From Candidatus Fermentibacterota bacterium (GTDB taxonomy: Bacteria > Fermentibacterota > Fermentibacteria > Fermentibacterales > Fermentibacteraceae), in assembly GCA_012523605.1 (NCBI GenBank), contig JAAYTY010000095.1, positions 1 through 10,959 on the forward strand: a DNA stretch of 10,959 bases. The letters run 5' to 3'. This document shows, in pieces, positions 1 through 6,610 of the stretch. A program made the translations under genes and the position numbers. The notes under the pieces are model-generated. The model was not told the origin of the DNA. It saw only the letters and a list, made by a program, of their open reading frames with translations, and did not search any database. Each line of letters opens with the position of its first letter. Position 1 is the stretch's first letter.

Positions 1-441
1 CAGTTTCTCCGTCTCGAGATTGCATATGTCGGCCAGCTCGGGAACCGCTCCGTAGAGCTCGCCGGGCGAGAAGGCGGGGATGACGGCTCCGGTCCTGTAG
101 TCAAGCCTGCTGGCTATCGTGCCGCCGGTGCCGAAGAGCTTAACAAAGGGAAGAGCCGGGTTGCGGGGGAAGTCCTTCTCGGGAATGTGGTAGTGGGCCT
201 CCCTGGAACCGGCCTTCCTGCAGGAGGTGACCTTGCCTGCCGCCACCCCGATGTTGTAGCCGTTGGACAGCTTCAGCACGATGTGCCTGTCGTCGGCGGT
301 CTCCGAGCGCGGAAGGACGACTCCGCTGAAGAGATTGCCGTCCGCCTCGATCTCGACGTCGTCCCACACTGCGACGCCCAGCCTCTCGAGGACTTCGCGA
401 GCCTCTCCCCTGTAGCCTTTGAGAGCATCGTTGCCGGTCAT
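1..441 (-). CDS. gatD: Archaeal-type Glu-tRNA(Gln) amidotransferase subunit D, N-terminal part (cut by window edge)
   Basis: In archaea GatD pairs with GatE: its asparaginase-like domain releases ammonia from glutamine, and GatE uses it to turn Glu-tRNA(Gln) into Gln-tRNA(Gln). Numbered from the farther Met (codon 454-456), the residues seen are the GatD-specific N-terminal segment LKGYRGEA (12-19), a small beta domain with GVVLPR and HIVLKLSNGYNIG (about 45-70), then the start of the type I asparaginase domain, LFGTGGTIASRLDYRTGAV (107-125), where Thr113 should be the first catalytic threonine. A plain asparaginase lacks the front domain, so GatD is the better call. The Met at 439-441 is preferred because GGAG lies 9 nt upstream; the Met at 454-456 has no clear ribosome binding site. 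The gene follows rpoN on the same strand after a gap with two hairpins. About two thirds of the protein lies beyond the left edge, including the other catalytic residues. Confidence 0.9.
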   Translation of the reverse strand, partial: MTGNDALKGYRGEAREVLERLGVAVWDDVEIEADGNLFSGVVLPRSETADDRHIVLKLSNGYNIGVAAGKVTSCRKAGSREAHYHIPEKDFPRNPALPFVKLFGTGGTIASRLDYRTGAVIPAFSPGELYGAVPELADICNLETEKL

Positions 442-450
442 GTCGGGGAT

Positions 451-454
451 CTCC
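451..454 (-). promoter_or_regulatory. Ribosome binding site deciding the gatD start
   Basis: GGAG on the minus strand, 9 nt before the ATG at 439-441. It overlaps the farther in-frame ATG (454-456) and favours the nearer Met as the start. Confidence 0.45.
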
Positions 455-459
455 ATTGC

Positions 460-485
460 GGATCCGGGCGGCGTACGCCCGGTCC
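460..485 (-). other. Strong GC hairpin just upstream of gatD
   Basis: On the minus strand CCGGGCG (482-476) pairs perfectly with CGCCCGG (470-464) around a 5-nt loop. Past a single bulged A, GGA and TCC add three more pairs. The stem ends 4 nt before the farther gatD ATG and 19 nt before the preferred one. It has no following U-run, so it is not a textbook terminator. It could be an attenuator, an mRNA-end stabiliser, or a partial terminator. Confidence 0.5.
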
Positions 486-492
486 TGTGATG

Positions 493-507
493 GGGGCCTT
501 CGGCCCC
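493..507 (-). terminator. GC hairpin after rpoN, possible weak terminator
   Basis: Minus-strand GGGGCC-GAA-GGCCCC: a perfect 6-bp stem with a triloop, starting 4 nt after the rpoN stop codon. No U tract follows, so intrinsic termination is uncertain. Together with the next hairpin it fills most of the gap between rpoN and gatD. Confidence 0.35.
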
Positions 508-511
508 GGTT

Positions 512-1963
512 TCAGTACCTCTTCCTGTCCCGGGCCGGGGGGATTCCCAGCTGGTTCCTGTAGTTGGCCACCGTTCTTCTCTTGACCGCAAAACCTCTTG
601 CGAGAAGCATCTTCACGATGGCCTCGTCGGAGAGGGGCGCTGCGCTGTCCTCGGATTCGACGATGTGGCGCAGCTCCTCCTTGACCGTCCGCGTCGAGAC
701 CCCTTCGCTCTCTGGAAGCCCCCTGCTGAAGAAATAGCGCATTTCCGTGACACCCTGTGGCGACTGGACATACTTCCCGTTGATGGCCCTGCTGATCGTC
801 GACTGGTTGTATCCCAGGGCCTCGGCCGCCTGCTGGAGCGTCAGAGGCTTCAGGGCCTCCACTCCATGTTCCAGGAAGGGCTCCTGGTACTCGGCGAGGA
901 ACTCCGCGATCCGGCGGACCGTCTGCTGCCTCTGATCTATGGATCTCAGGAAGAGGCTGGCTCTCCTGTACTTGTCCCTGACGTACTCCTTCACTTCGGG
1001 GGGAGAGGTCCGAGACTCGAGTATGCGCCTGTTCCTCTCGGAAATCACGAGTGACGGGAACCTCGAGTCGTTGAGGAAGGCCATGAACCTGCCCTCTATC
1101 TTCTCGATGATCACGTCCGGAATGATGGCTGAGTTCTGGTCGGGCGCGAAATCGGACCCAGGATAGGGATTCAGCCTCGTGATCTTGTCGACCGCCTCCT
1201 GGACCTCGTGGGGCGTCGTTCCCAGAGATCTCGCGATCCGAGGCCAGTTGTGCGACGCCAGGTCGTCGAAGAACTCCGCCACGATCCTGCACGCGACCGA
1301 GTCGGGGGAATGGCCCTTCTCGAGGAGCTGTGCAGTGAGGGCCTCCTGGACGCTGAAGCGGGCGACTCCCACTGGCTCCAGGGACTGCACCAGTTCCAGC
1401 GCCTGGTCGAGGACTTCGGGAGAGCCCCCCCATCCCGCGAGGAGATCCTCCTTCGTCATCGAGAGAAGCCCGTGGGTATCGAGCGAATAGACGATGTAGC
1501 GGGACGCCTCCTCTACCTCGGCGGAAGGATGCATGTCCAGTACCTGCGCGAGCAGGTGCATCGATAGCGTCTCCCCGCTTGCGACCTCCGGCCTCCACTG
1601 CTCCTCCGGAGCCCAGCCGCCGCGCTCTTCGCTCGTTTCCAGAAGCCCCTCGAGGAACTCCAGATGGTCCTCGCTCTCGTCCTCCCTCCGGGGCTCCAGA
1701 TCCTCATCCTGAGATTGCTGATCGGTCTCCTGGTCCTGGTCCGGCGCCTGATCAGATGCCTGGTCCGCGGAAGAGGTCTCTTCAGACGGCTCCTCCTGCT
1801 CGATCTCGAGGAGGGGGTTCTCGCTGAGCTCGACCTCGATGAGCCTGTCCAGCTCGATGGAGGGGAGCTGCAGCAGCTCCAGCGCCTGCTGAAGAGTAGG
1901 GCTCAGAATGAGCCGCTGGGTCTGTGACAGCCTCGGTGTCTGCCTCAGCTCGATCCGAGCCAT
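512..1963 (-). CDS. rpoN: RNA polymerase sigma-54 factor
   Basis: Sigma-54 directs RNA polymerase to -24/-12 promoters that need an AAA+ activator. The 483-residue product is normal length. Region I (about 1-55) is the Gln/Leu-rich activator-interacting segment, beginning MARIELRQTPRLSQTQRL. Residues about 56-115 form an acidic Asp/Glu/Gln linker (region II). The core-binding domain follows, with LEPVGVARFSVQEAL (195-209). The helix-turn-helix lies at about 374-398 (LTLQQAAEALGYNQSTISRA), followed by GKYVQSPQG. The RpoN box, KRRTVANYR, is at 461-469. The ATG directly abuts the lptB stop (TAGATG), implying coupled translation. The placement after lptB matches the widely conserved lpt-rpoN linkage. 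No sigma-54 promoter or activator gene was recognised in the window, so its targets cannot be told from here. Confidence 0.98.
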   Translation of the reverse strand: MARIELRQTPRLSQTQRLILSPTLQQALELLQLPSIELDRLIEVELSENPLLEIEQEEPSEETSSADQASDQAPDQDQETDQQSQDEDLEPRREDESEDHLEFLEGLLETSEERGGWAPEEQWRPEVASGETLSMHLLAQVLDMHPSAEVEEASRYIVYSLDTHGLLSMTKEDLLAGWGGSPEVLDQALELVQSLEPVGVARFSVQEALTAQLLEKGHSPDSVACRIVAEFFDDLASHNWPRIARSLGTTPHEVQEAVDKITRLNPYPGSDFAPDQNSAIIPDVIIEKIEGRFMAFLNDSRFPSLVISERNRRILESRTSPPEVKEYVRDKYRRASLFLRSIDQRQQTVRRIAEFLAEYQEPFLEHGVEALKPLTLQQAAEALGYNQSTISRAINGKYVQSPQGVTEMRYFFSRGLPESEGVSTRTVKEELRHIVESEDSAAPLSDEAIVKMLLARGFAVKRRTVANYRNQLGIPPARDRKRY

Positions 1964-2710
1964 CTAGAGACGGAACCTCTCTCCCAGGTAGATCTTCCGC
2001 GCCTCGGGATCGCCGGCGAGCTGCTCGGCCGACCCGGAGAGCAGAACCTTCCCGTCGTACATTATGTAGGCCCTGTCTGTTATCGCAAGCGTCTCGCGCA
2101 CGTTGTGATCGGTTATGAGAATCCCCAGCCCTCTGTCCTTCAGGTTCTTGACGATGTTCTGGATCTCAGAGACGGCTATCGGATCAATGCCCGCAAAGGG
2201 CTCGTCGAGCAGGAGGATGGAGGGACGGGTCACCAGAGCCCGTGCTATCTCGACCTTTCGGCGTTCCCCGCCCGACAGGGAATAGGCCATCTGCTTCTCG
2301 AGGTGAGCGAGACCGAGGTCCCTGAGCAGCTCGGTCCTGATCCTGTCCCGTTCGTGCCTCGTCAGCTTCATGGTCTCCAGGATGGCGGCCAGGTTGTCGC
2401 CGACGGTCATCTTCCTGAACACGCTGGACTCCTGGGGGAGGTATCCGATGCCTATCCTGGCCCTGCGGTACATCGGCATCCTGTTCAATGGTCGGTCGTC
2501 CAGGAAGACGCTCCCCTCATCGGGCCTTATGAAGCCGACTATCATGTAGAAGGTGGTGGTCTTGCCCGCTCCGTTGGGGCCCAGGAGGCCGACGACCTCG
2601 CCGCTGGAAACCTCCAGGCTGACGCCGTTGACGACCTTCCGGCCCTTGTAGGCCTTCACCAGGCGCTCCGTGCGCAGGGATCTGCACGGGACTGACGGTC
2701 CGGACATCAT
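1964..2710 (-). CDS. lptB: LPS export ABC transporter ATPase LptB
   Basis: Cytoplasmic ATPase that powers extraction of LPS from the inner membrane with LptF/LptG and LptC. The 248-residue product carries every ABC motif: Walker A GPNGAGKTT (44-52), Q-loop Gln93 in YLPQESSVFRK, signature LSGGE (145-149), Walker B ILLLDEP (165-171) and switch His202 in ITDHNVRET. The stretch LPQESSVFRKMTVGDN and the LLLDEPFAGIDPIAV segment are typical of LptB rather than other ABC ATPases. Two Met codons are in tandem: the first forms an ATGA overlap with the lptA stop, while GGGAGG (2712-2717) sits only 1 nt from it and 4 nt from the second, so Met2 may be used. lptF/lptG, the membrane partners, are not in the window. 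Confidence 0.97.
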   Translation of the reverse strand: MMSGPSVPCRSLRTERLVKAYKGRKVVNGVSLEVSSGEVVGLLGPNGAGKTTTFYMIVGFIRPDEGSVFLDDRPLNRMPMYRRARIGIGYLPQESSVFRKMTVGDNLAAILETMKLTRHERDRIRTELLRDLGLAHLEKQMAYSLSGGERRKVEIARALVTRPSILLLDEPFAGIDPIAVSEIQNIVKNLKDRGLGILITDHNVRETLAITDRAYIMYDGKVLLSGSAEQLAGDPEARKIYLGERFRL

Positions 2711-3762
2711 TCCTCCCTGCGGTAGGTGTACGTTCCTCTCACGCCGCCGGTCACGGTGACTACCTCCGGAGAGCCCCCCGAGTAGCTCACGGTGAGCCTC
2801 TCGCCGCTCACCGCATTGCTCTCCAGGCGCTCGGCCGCCTCTCCCCCGCTGCGCACTGTCAGGGTGACGGAGCCCTCCAGGGCCACCGAGTCTGGGGAGC
2901 CGTTCGAGAACTCGAACCAGGCTCTCTCGGACTGGAACCAGCTCTCACCGGGAGGATCGACGGTCGAATCCACGAAATGCCCCCTGGCGGATCCTTCGAT
3001 CCTCAGGGACGACAGCTCGCCTCCAGCCAGGCTCGCGTCAATGTAGTTCCCCGAGATCTCTCCGTCCGGAGTGGTCACGTCAGGAGAGCCGAGAAGTTCG
3101 ACCCTGTCCTCCGAACCGTGGAATCGAAGCAGCTCGGAGACGGCGGTCATATCCCTGCCGGGAGCCACCAGTACGGCGTTGCCCTGCGCCTCGGCCCGCT
3201 CGGAATCCGGGAGGAAGACGAGACGGTCGGCCGTGATGACGAGGCTGTCCCCGCCCTCGATCCGTCTGAGCTCGGGCGAAACCGTGACGAAGAGGCTCCT
3301 CTCGACGAGGTCGTAAAGCGCGTAGTCGCCTGTCACGCGCCCCAGCATGGGGCCCGTCATCAGAACTCCGCCGGTTGCGATCGCCTTCTCCGCGTACCTG
3401 TAGAAGACCACCTGGTCCGCGCTCAGGTCCGTCTCGCCGTCGGTGAGCACGGCGTTGCCGATGAGCGTCGCCGTGCCGCCCGCCCTGTCGTATTCGAGCC
3501 TGTCCCCGGTGGCCGTCACGGTGTCGGCGGACACTTCCACGCTGCCGACGAAGACGGCTCGCCCGCTGGTCTGCCAGACGCGCCCCGAGTCCGCGGTGAT
3601 GGTCACATCCCCGTCCGTCACGCGGACGTCGCCCGAGAGGTCTATCACCACTTCTCCGCCCGGAGATTCGACGCCCGACGCGGTTCTGGCGCTCACCGTG
3701 AACACTCCCTGCGCGGATGCGAGGGCCGCGGCGAGGACGGGCAGAGCAAGGCTACTCCTCAA
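2707..3762 (-). CDS. lptA: LptA/OstA-family periplasmic LPS transport protein
   Basis: Periplasmic bridge protein that carries LPS from LptC toward LptD. A TTG start is chosen because GGAGAGG lies 6 nt upstream and the reading begins with a good signal peptide (LRSSLALPVLAAALASA, likely cut after residue 17 before Gln). The mature part is almost all short beta-strand repeats of the OstA type, for example GDVTITADSGRV, VSADTVTATGDRLEY, TDLSADQVVFY and LVITADRLVFL. At 351 residues it is about twice the E. coli LptA (185), so it either has extra jellyroll turns or is an LptA/LptD-N-like variant. It overlaps lptC by 11 bases and lptB by 4. Position between lptC and lptB supports the name; sequence alone would only say OstA/LptA superfamily. 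Confidence 0.85.
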   Translation of the reverse strand: MRSSLALPVLAAALASAQGVFTVSARTASGVESPGGEVVIDLSGDVRVTDGDVTITADSGRVWQTSGRAVFVGSVEVSADTVTATGDRLEYDRAGGTATLIGNAVLTDGETDLSADQVVFYRYAEKAIATGGVLMTGPMLGRVTGDYALYDLVERSLFVTVSPELRRIEGGDSLVITADRLVFLPDSERAEAQGNAVLVAPGRDMTAVSELLRFHGSEDRVELLGSPDVTTPDGEISGNYIDASLAGGELSSLRIEGSARGHFVDSTVDPPGESWFQSERAWFEFSNGSPDSVALEGSVTLTVRSGGEAAERLESNAVSGERLTVSYSGGSPEVVTVTGGVRGTYTYRREE

Positions 3763-4366
3763 CGGGAACCTCTCCGCTGTACACGGCGGTGAAGCTCTCC
3801 CGCACCTCCACCTCGGAGGAGGCGCCCAGATCCTGTCCGATCACTATCCCCCTGCCGGTCATGACGCTCACCCCGGCAGAGTCGGGAATCGTGAGGACAG
3901 CCGTGCAGTCGGTCTGGAACACGGAGAGGCTCTCGATCCAGAGCAGTTCGGGAGTCTCGAGTATGCGGCCCTCGACCGACTCGACCCGGACGCCGTCCCA
4001 GGCTCTTATCGTGCGTCCGGCGTCCGCCGCCTCGCCGGAGTCGCTCGTGAGAAGGCTCGAAGGAGAGTCGTTCTCGAAGAGAGTAAGCCGCACGCCGGAG
4101 ATGATCGTGGTGGAATCCTCCTCGTAGAACAGGGCTGTCTCGCCTTCGAGCTTCCAGGATCGCTCGGCGCCTTCGGTTTCCACCAGCGTGAAACTGCCAA
4201 GATCCTGCCTCGGCTGGGCGTCGGGCGACATGCCGCGGCCGGTGTCACCGCAGGCCAGGAGAGCCAGGAGGCCTGCGACACCAGCGCTCGTGAAACCAGA
4301 CCCACTGCCGCGGATCCGACCTGATCCACGCTTCGATCCGCGCGGTGAGCAGCTTCGTGAGTTCAA
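3752..4366 (-). CDS. lptC: LptC-like LPS export protein, probable lipoprotein (start uncertain)
   Basis: LptC links the LptBFG transporter to LptA. The C-terminal 150 residues read like the family: SFTLVETEGAERSWKLEG, ALFYEE, ISGVRLTLFE, then repeating strands (GRILETPELLWIESLSVFQ, VMTGRGIVIGQ). A hydrophobic run ending LLALLAC looks like a lipobox, whereas classical LptC has an uncleaved membrane anchor. No ATG, GTG or TTG lies close to that segment. The nearest in-frame candidates are TTG 4366 (used here, 204 residues, G-rich SD-like tract upstream, Cys39) and ATG 4426. Both lie inside the acyltransferase gene, giving an overlap of 122 or 182 bases. The 3' end overlaps the lptA start by 11 bases. 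Function is well supported by motif and position; the exact N-terminus is not. Confidence 0.8.
   Translation of the reverse strand: MNSRSCSPRGSKRGSGRIRGSGSGFTSAGVAGLLALLACGDTGRGMSPDAQPRQDLGSFTLVETEGAERSWKLEGETALFYEEDSTTIISGVRLTLFENDSPSSLLTSDSGEAADAGRTIRAWDGVRVESVEGRILETPELLWIESLSVFQTDCTAVLTIPDSAGVSVMTGRGIVIGQDLGASSEVEVRESFTAVYSGEVPVEE
3769..3775 (-). promoter_or_regulatory. Ribosome binding site for lptA (TTG start)
   Basis: GGAGAGG on the minus strand, 6 nt before the TTG at 3760-3762. It lies inside the end of lptC and supports the non-ATG start. Confidence 0.65.
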
Positions 4367-5039
4367 GAGCGCCCCCCTGCCCTCCGAAGGCTCCGGGATC
4401 GACGGGTTGCTCGATTTGCACTTCATGCCCGCCCCGTTCGTTCCTCCACGCATGCAGGGGCACCACAGGCGCCGAAAGCGCGATCGCCAGCCTCGCGGGG
4501 CCGACCGGAGTCCTCGCCGGAAGGCCGAAGAACTCCACGAATTCCGAGTCCACCGCGGTTGTGTCCTGGTCGATGAGAATACCAACCGCGGTGTTCCCGC
4601 GCAACGCCCGCACAAGCGCCCGCGGGCCGGCACCCCTGTCGAGAACGAGCACCCCGGGCGCCGCCCTCAGCCTGCAGAGCATCGCATCCGCCGCTCCTCC
4701 CGACAGCTTCCTCCCGACCACGCCCACCCTGTGCCCGAGCAGGCGGACCGCCCGCGGGATCAGCTCCCACGCTCCATAGTGAGCGGTCACGGCCACGGCC
4801 CCCCTGCCCTCCGAGAGCGCAGAGGCCATGTTTACCGCGCCGTGCACGCGGACCGCCCGATGGAACTCCTCGTCGTCCCTCCGCGCGAGATGAAGGAAGT
4901 CGAGGATGTTTCCCGCAACGAACCGGTAAACCTCGTGCGGCTCGACATCGAATCCGCAGGGAAGCATCACATTCCGTCTGTGTCTGCCGATGATCCGGTT
5001 GGGGCGGCTGGGGCAGGCTGCAGCCATTCGAGACGCCAT
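4245..5039 (-). CDS. Lipid A biosynthesis acyltransferase (LpxL/HtrB family)
   Basis: Inner-membrane acyltransferase of the LpxL/LpxM/HtrB family, which adds a secondary acyl chain to (Kdo)-lipid A. From the ATG at 5037-5039 the product is 264 residues. The catalytic HX4E motif is HYGAWE (87-92), within VAVTAHYGAWELIPRAV. Other family features are RNVMLPCGF (22-30), VGVVGRKL (105-112), GILIDQD (153-159), FFGLPARTPVGPARLA (170-185) and the C-terminal WVWFHERWCRRP (246-257). This ATG has no ribosome binding site, and the same frame stays open upstream with family-like sequence to the kdsD stop, so the real protein is probably about 300-310 residues (see 5040-5183). Whether it adds laurate, myristate or something else cannot be told. 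Position among Kdo and Lpt genes fits lipid A completion. Confidence 0.88.
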   Translation of the reverse strand: MASRMAAACPSRPNRIIGRHRRNVMLPCGFDVEPHEVYRFVAGNILDFLHLARRDDEEFHRAVRVHGAVNMASALSEGRGAVAVTAHYGAWELIPRAVRLLGHRVGVVGRKLSGGAADAMLCRLRAAPGVLVLDRGAGPRALVRALRGNTAVGILIDQDTTAVDSEFVEFFGLPARTPVGPARLAIALSAPVVPLHAWRNERGGHEVQIEQPVDPGAFGGQGGALELTKLLTARIEAWIRSDPRQWVWFHERWCRRPPGSPGLR

Positions 5040-5183
5040 TCCGGCGAGCAGCCACAGGGTCCTCCTGCCCAGGAGGGCGGCGGAGCATTCGAGAAGCCTC
5101 GCCGCGGGCTCCTCCAGGAAGTGCCTCAGCGAGCGGAGCGGCAGACTCCTCGCGGGCAGGGTCAGCCCTTCGGGAGCGCTGGC
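5040..5183 (-). other. Open in-frame 5' extension of the acyltransferase without a canonical start
   Basis: Between the kdsD stop (5184-5186) and the first ATG at 5039 the acyltransferase frame is open for 48 codons and reads like the missing N-terminus: LRHFLEEPAARLLECSA, then LLGRRTLWLLAG leading into MASRMAAAC, the amphipathic/hydrophobic front that LpxL proteins normally have. It contains no ATG, GTG or TTG, only CTG codons (5165, 5159, 5144 and 5129, among others). It is in the same frame as kdsD, separated only by one TGA. CTG initiation, read-through, or a sequence error hiding a start are all possible. Confidence 0.6.
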
Positions 5184-6143
5184 TCAGTAGATGCCGGCGC
5201 GCATGATGTCATGGAGATAGACCAGCCCCTCCGGCCGGCCGTCGGGGTCTGTCACCACGAGGCTGGTGATCCCCCGCTTCTCCATTCTGGCGAGCGCGGT
5301 GGTGGCGAGTTCGGAGGCGGAGATCGTGCAGGGCGACCTGTTCAGGACCGCCCCGACGGGCATTTCGAGGGCGTCGGAGCGCGTTTCGAGCAGCCTGCCG
5401 AGGTCCCCGTAGACGAAGATTCCGGAGAGCCTGCCGGATGCGTCCACCGACAGGCACACGCCCCTGTTGGAGGTCATGGGAGCAAGGGCGGATCTGAGAG
5501 GCGAATCCTCGCCGACCAGAGGGAGAGGAGGGCCGACCATGAGGTCGGACACCCTCGTGAGGAGTCTGCGGCCGATGATCCCTCCGGTGTGGACATCGGC
5601 GAAATCGGACTCGGTGAAGTTCCTCTCCCTGATGAGGGCCATCGCCAAGGCGTCCCCGAGGACCAGCATGGCGGTCGTGCTGGCCGTGGGGGCCAGGTTG
5701 TGAGGGCAGGCCTCGGCCATGTCGGGTATGCGCAGGACTACGGCGGCCGCCCGGCCGAGCGTGGAGTCCGGTCTGGAGGTCATCGCAACCACGGGGACCT
5801 CCAGCCTGCGAAAGCACGGCAGAAGGGCCGCGATCTCTTGCGTTTCGCCGCTCTTGGAAAGGACCAGGTCCACGTCCGACGGCTGCACGAGCCCGAGGTC
5901 ACCGTGAACGGCTTCCGCAGGGTGCAGGAAGAAGGCGGGAGAACCGGTGCTGGTCAATGTGGCGGCGATCTTCCCCGCGATGTGGCCGGACTTGCCCATG
6001 CCGGTCACGACCAGTCTCCCGCCGGCGGATCCCATCAGGTCCACCGCCCTGTCGAAGGATTCCTCCACCAGGCCGAGCGTTGCGGCGAGCCAGTCCGATT
6101 CGATTCCGAAGACCCGGCGCGCCTCCTCGAACGCGGTGCTCAC
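5184..6143 (-). CDS. kdsD: D-arabinose-5-phosphate isomerase
   Basis: Cytoplasmic enzyme converting ribulose-5-phosphate to arabinose-5-phosphate, the first committed step to Kdo. The 319-residue product has an N-terminal SIS sugar-isomerase domain (about 25-190) and two CBS domains (about 200-255 and 262-319). Lys51 in GMGKSG, Glu103 in SGETQEI, Glu144 in AEACP and His185 in DVHTGG fall at a constant offset of 8 from E. coli KdsD residues 59, 111, 152 and 193, so the active site is intact. HTGG replaces the usual HPGG. Start is GTG, supported by GGGAGG 5 nt upstream and a GTGA overlap with the kdsC stop. GutQ-type paralogues share this fold, but the Kdo operon context favours kdsD. Confidence 0.96.
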   Translation of the reverse strand: MSTAFEEARRVFGIESDWLAATLGLVEESFDRAVDLMGSAGGRLVVTGMGKSGHIAGKIAATLTSTGSPAFFLHPAEAVHGDLGLVQPSDVDLVLSKSGETQEIAALLPCFRRLEVPVVAMTSRPDSTLGRAAAVVLRIPDMAEACPHNLAPTASTTAMLVLGDALAMALIRERNFTESDFADVHTGGIIGRRLLTRVSDLMVGPPLPLVGEDSPLRSALAPMTSNRGVCLSVDASGRLSGIFVYGDLGRLLETRSDALEMPVGAVLNRSPCTISASELATTALARMEKRGITSLVVTDPDGRPEGLVYLHDIMRAGIY

Positions 6144-6610
6144 GGCATCCTCCCGGAAAGGACGTGATCCGCGACCTCACGCACGGCTCCGGCTCCGCCG
6201 GGCTTCACGGTCACAAGCCTGCACTCGCGCCTGACCTCTTCGTGGGCATTCGAAGGGCAGACGGAATATCCCGCGATCCGGAGCGCGGGGAGGTCCATGA
6301 GGTCGTCGCCCATGAAGAGCGCCCTTCCGGGTACAGTCCCCAGGTGCCGGCAGATCTTCTCCAGCGCGGATGCCTTGTCCCTGCAACCCAGCGCCAGCAG
6401 GTCTATGCCCAGGTCCATCGCGCGCCTTCTCGTCGAAGGCAGGTCCCTCCAGGAGACAAGGGCTATCCTGTAGCCGGCCTTCCGCAGTTCGGAAAGCCCT
6501 GCGCCGTCCTGGGCGCCGAACCTCTGCGAGATGCCGCCCGCGCCGTAGAGCAGGGTTCCGTCCGTCATGACCCCGTCCACGTCGAAGGCGAGCAGGTCGA
6601 AGATAGTCAT
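6140..6610 (-). CDS. kdsC: Kdo-8-phosphate phosphatase (HAD family)
   Basis: Hydrolyses Kdo-8-phosphate to Kdo and phosphate. The 156-residue product is a cap-less HAD phosphatase: nucleophile and acid in DVDGVMTDG (Asp10, Asp12), motif II Ser53 in LVSWRD, Lys79 in CRDKAS, and motif IV GDDLMDLP (101-108, Asp102/Asp103). The C-terminal GGAGAVREVADHVL is typical of KdsC. Motif II normally reads TGR after a hydrophobic strand, so SWR is a deviation near the active site. It is slightly shorter than E. coli KdsC (188). The ATG forms an ATGA overlap with the kdsA stop, and its own stop overlaps the kdsD GTG, indicating coupled translation. Confidence 0.95.
   Translation of the reverse strand: MTIFDLLAFDVDGVMTDGTLLYGAGGISQRFGAQDGAGLSELRKAGYRIALVSWRDLPSTRRRAMDLGIDLLALGCRDKASALEKICRHLGTVPGRALFMGDDLMDLPALRIAGYSVCPSNAHEEVRRECRLVTVKPGGAGAVREVADHVLSGRMP

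Noticed and set aside
438..1598. A 386-codon minus-strand open frame overlapping rpoN in another frame.
   Set aside because: The overlapped frame encodes an unmistakable sigma-54 with HTH and RpoN box; this frame is a low-complexity Gly/Arg/Pro shadow.
2977..4324. Long plus-strand open frames opposite lptA and lptC.
   Set aside because: They have no domains or ribosome binding sites and mirror the real minus-strand genes.
4188..6167. A 659-codon open frame on the plus strand across the acyltransferase and kdsD.
   Set aside because: It is antisense to clearly identified enzymes, is rich in Arg/Pro/Gly/His with no recognisable domain, and is what GC-rich codon bias produces opposite a real gene.
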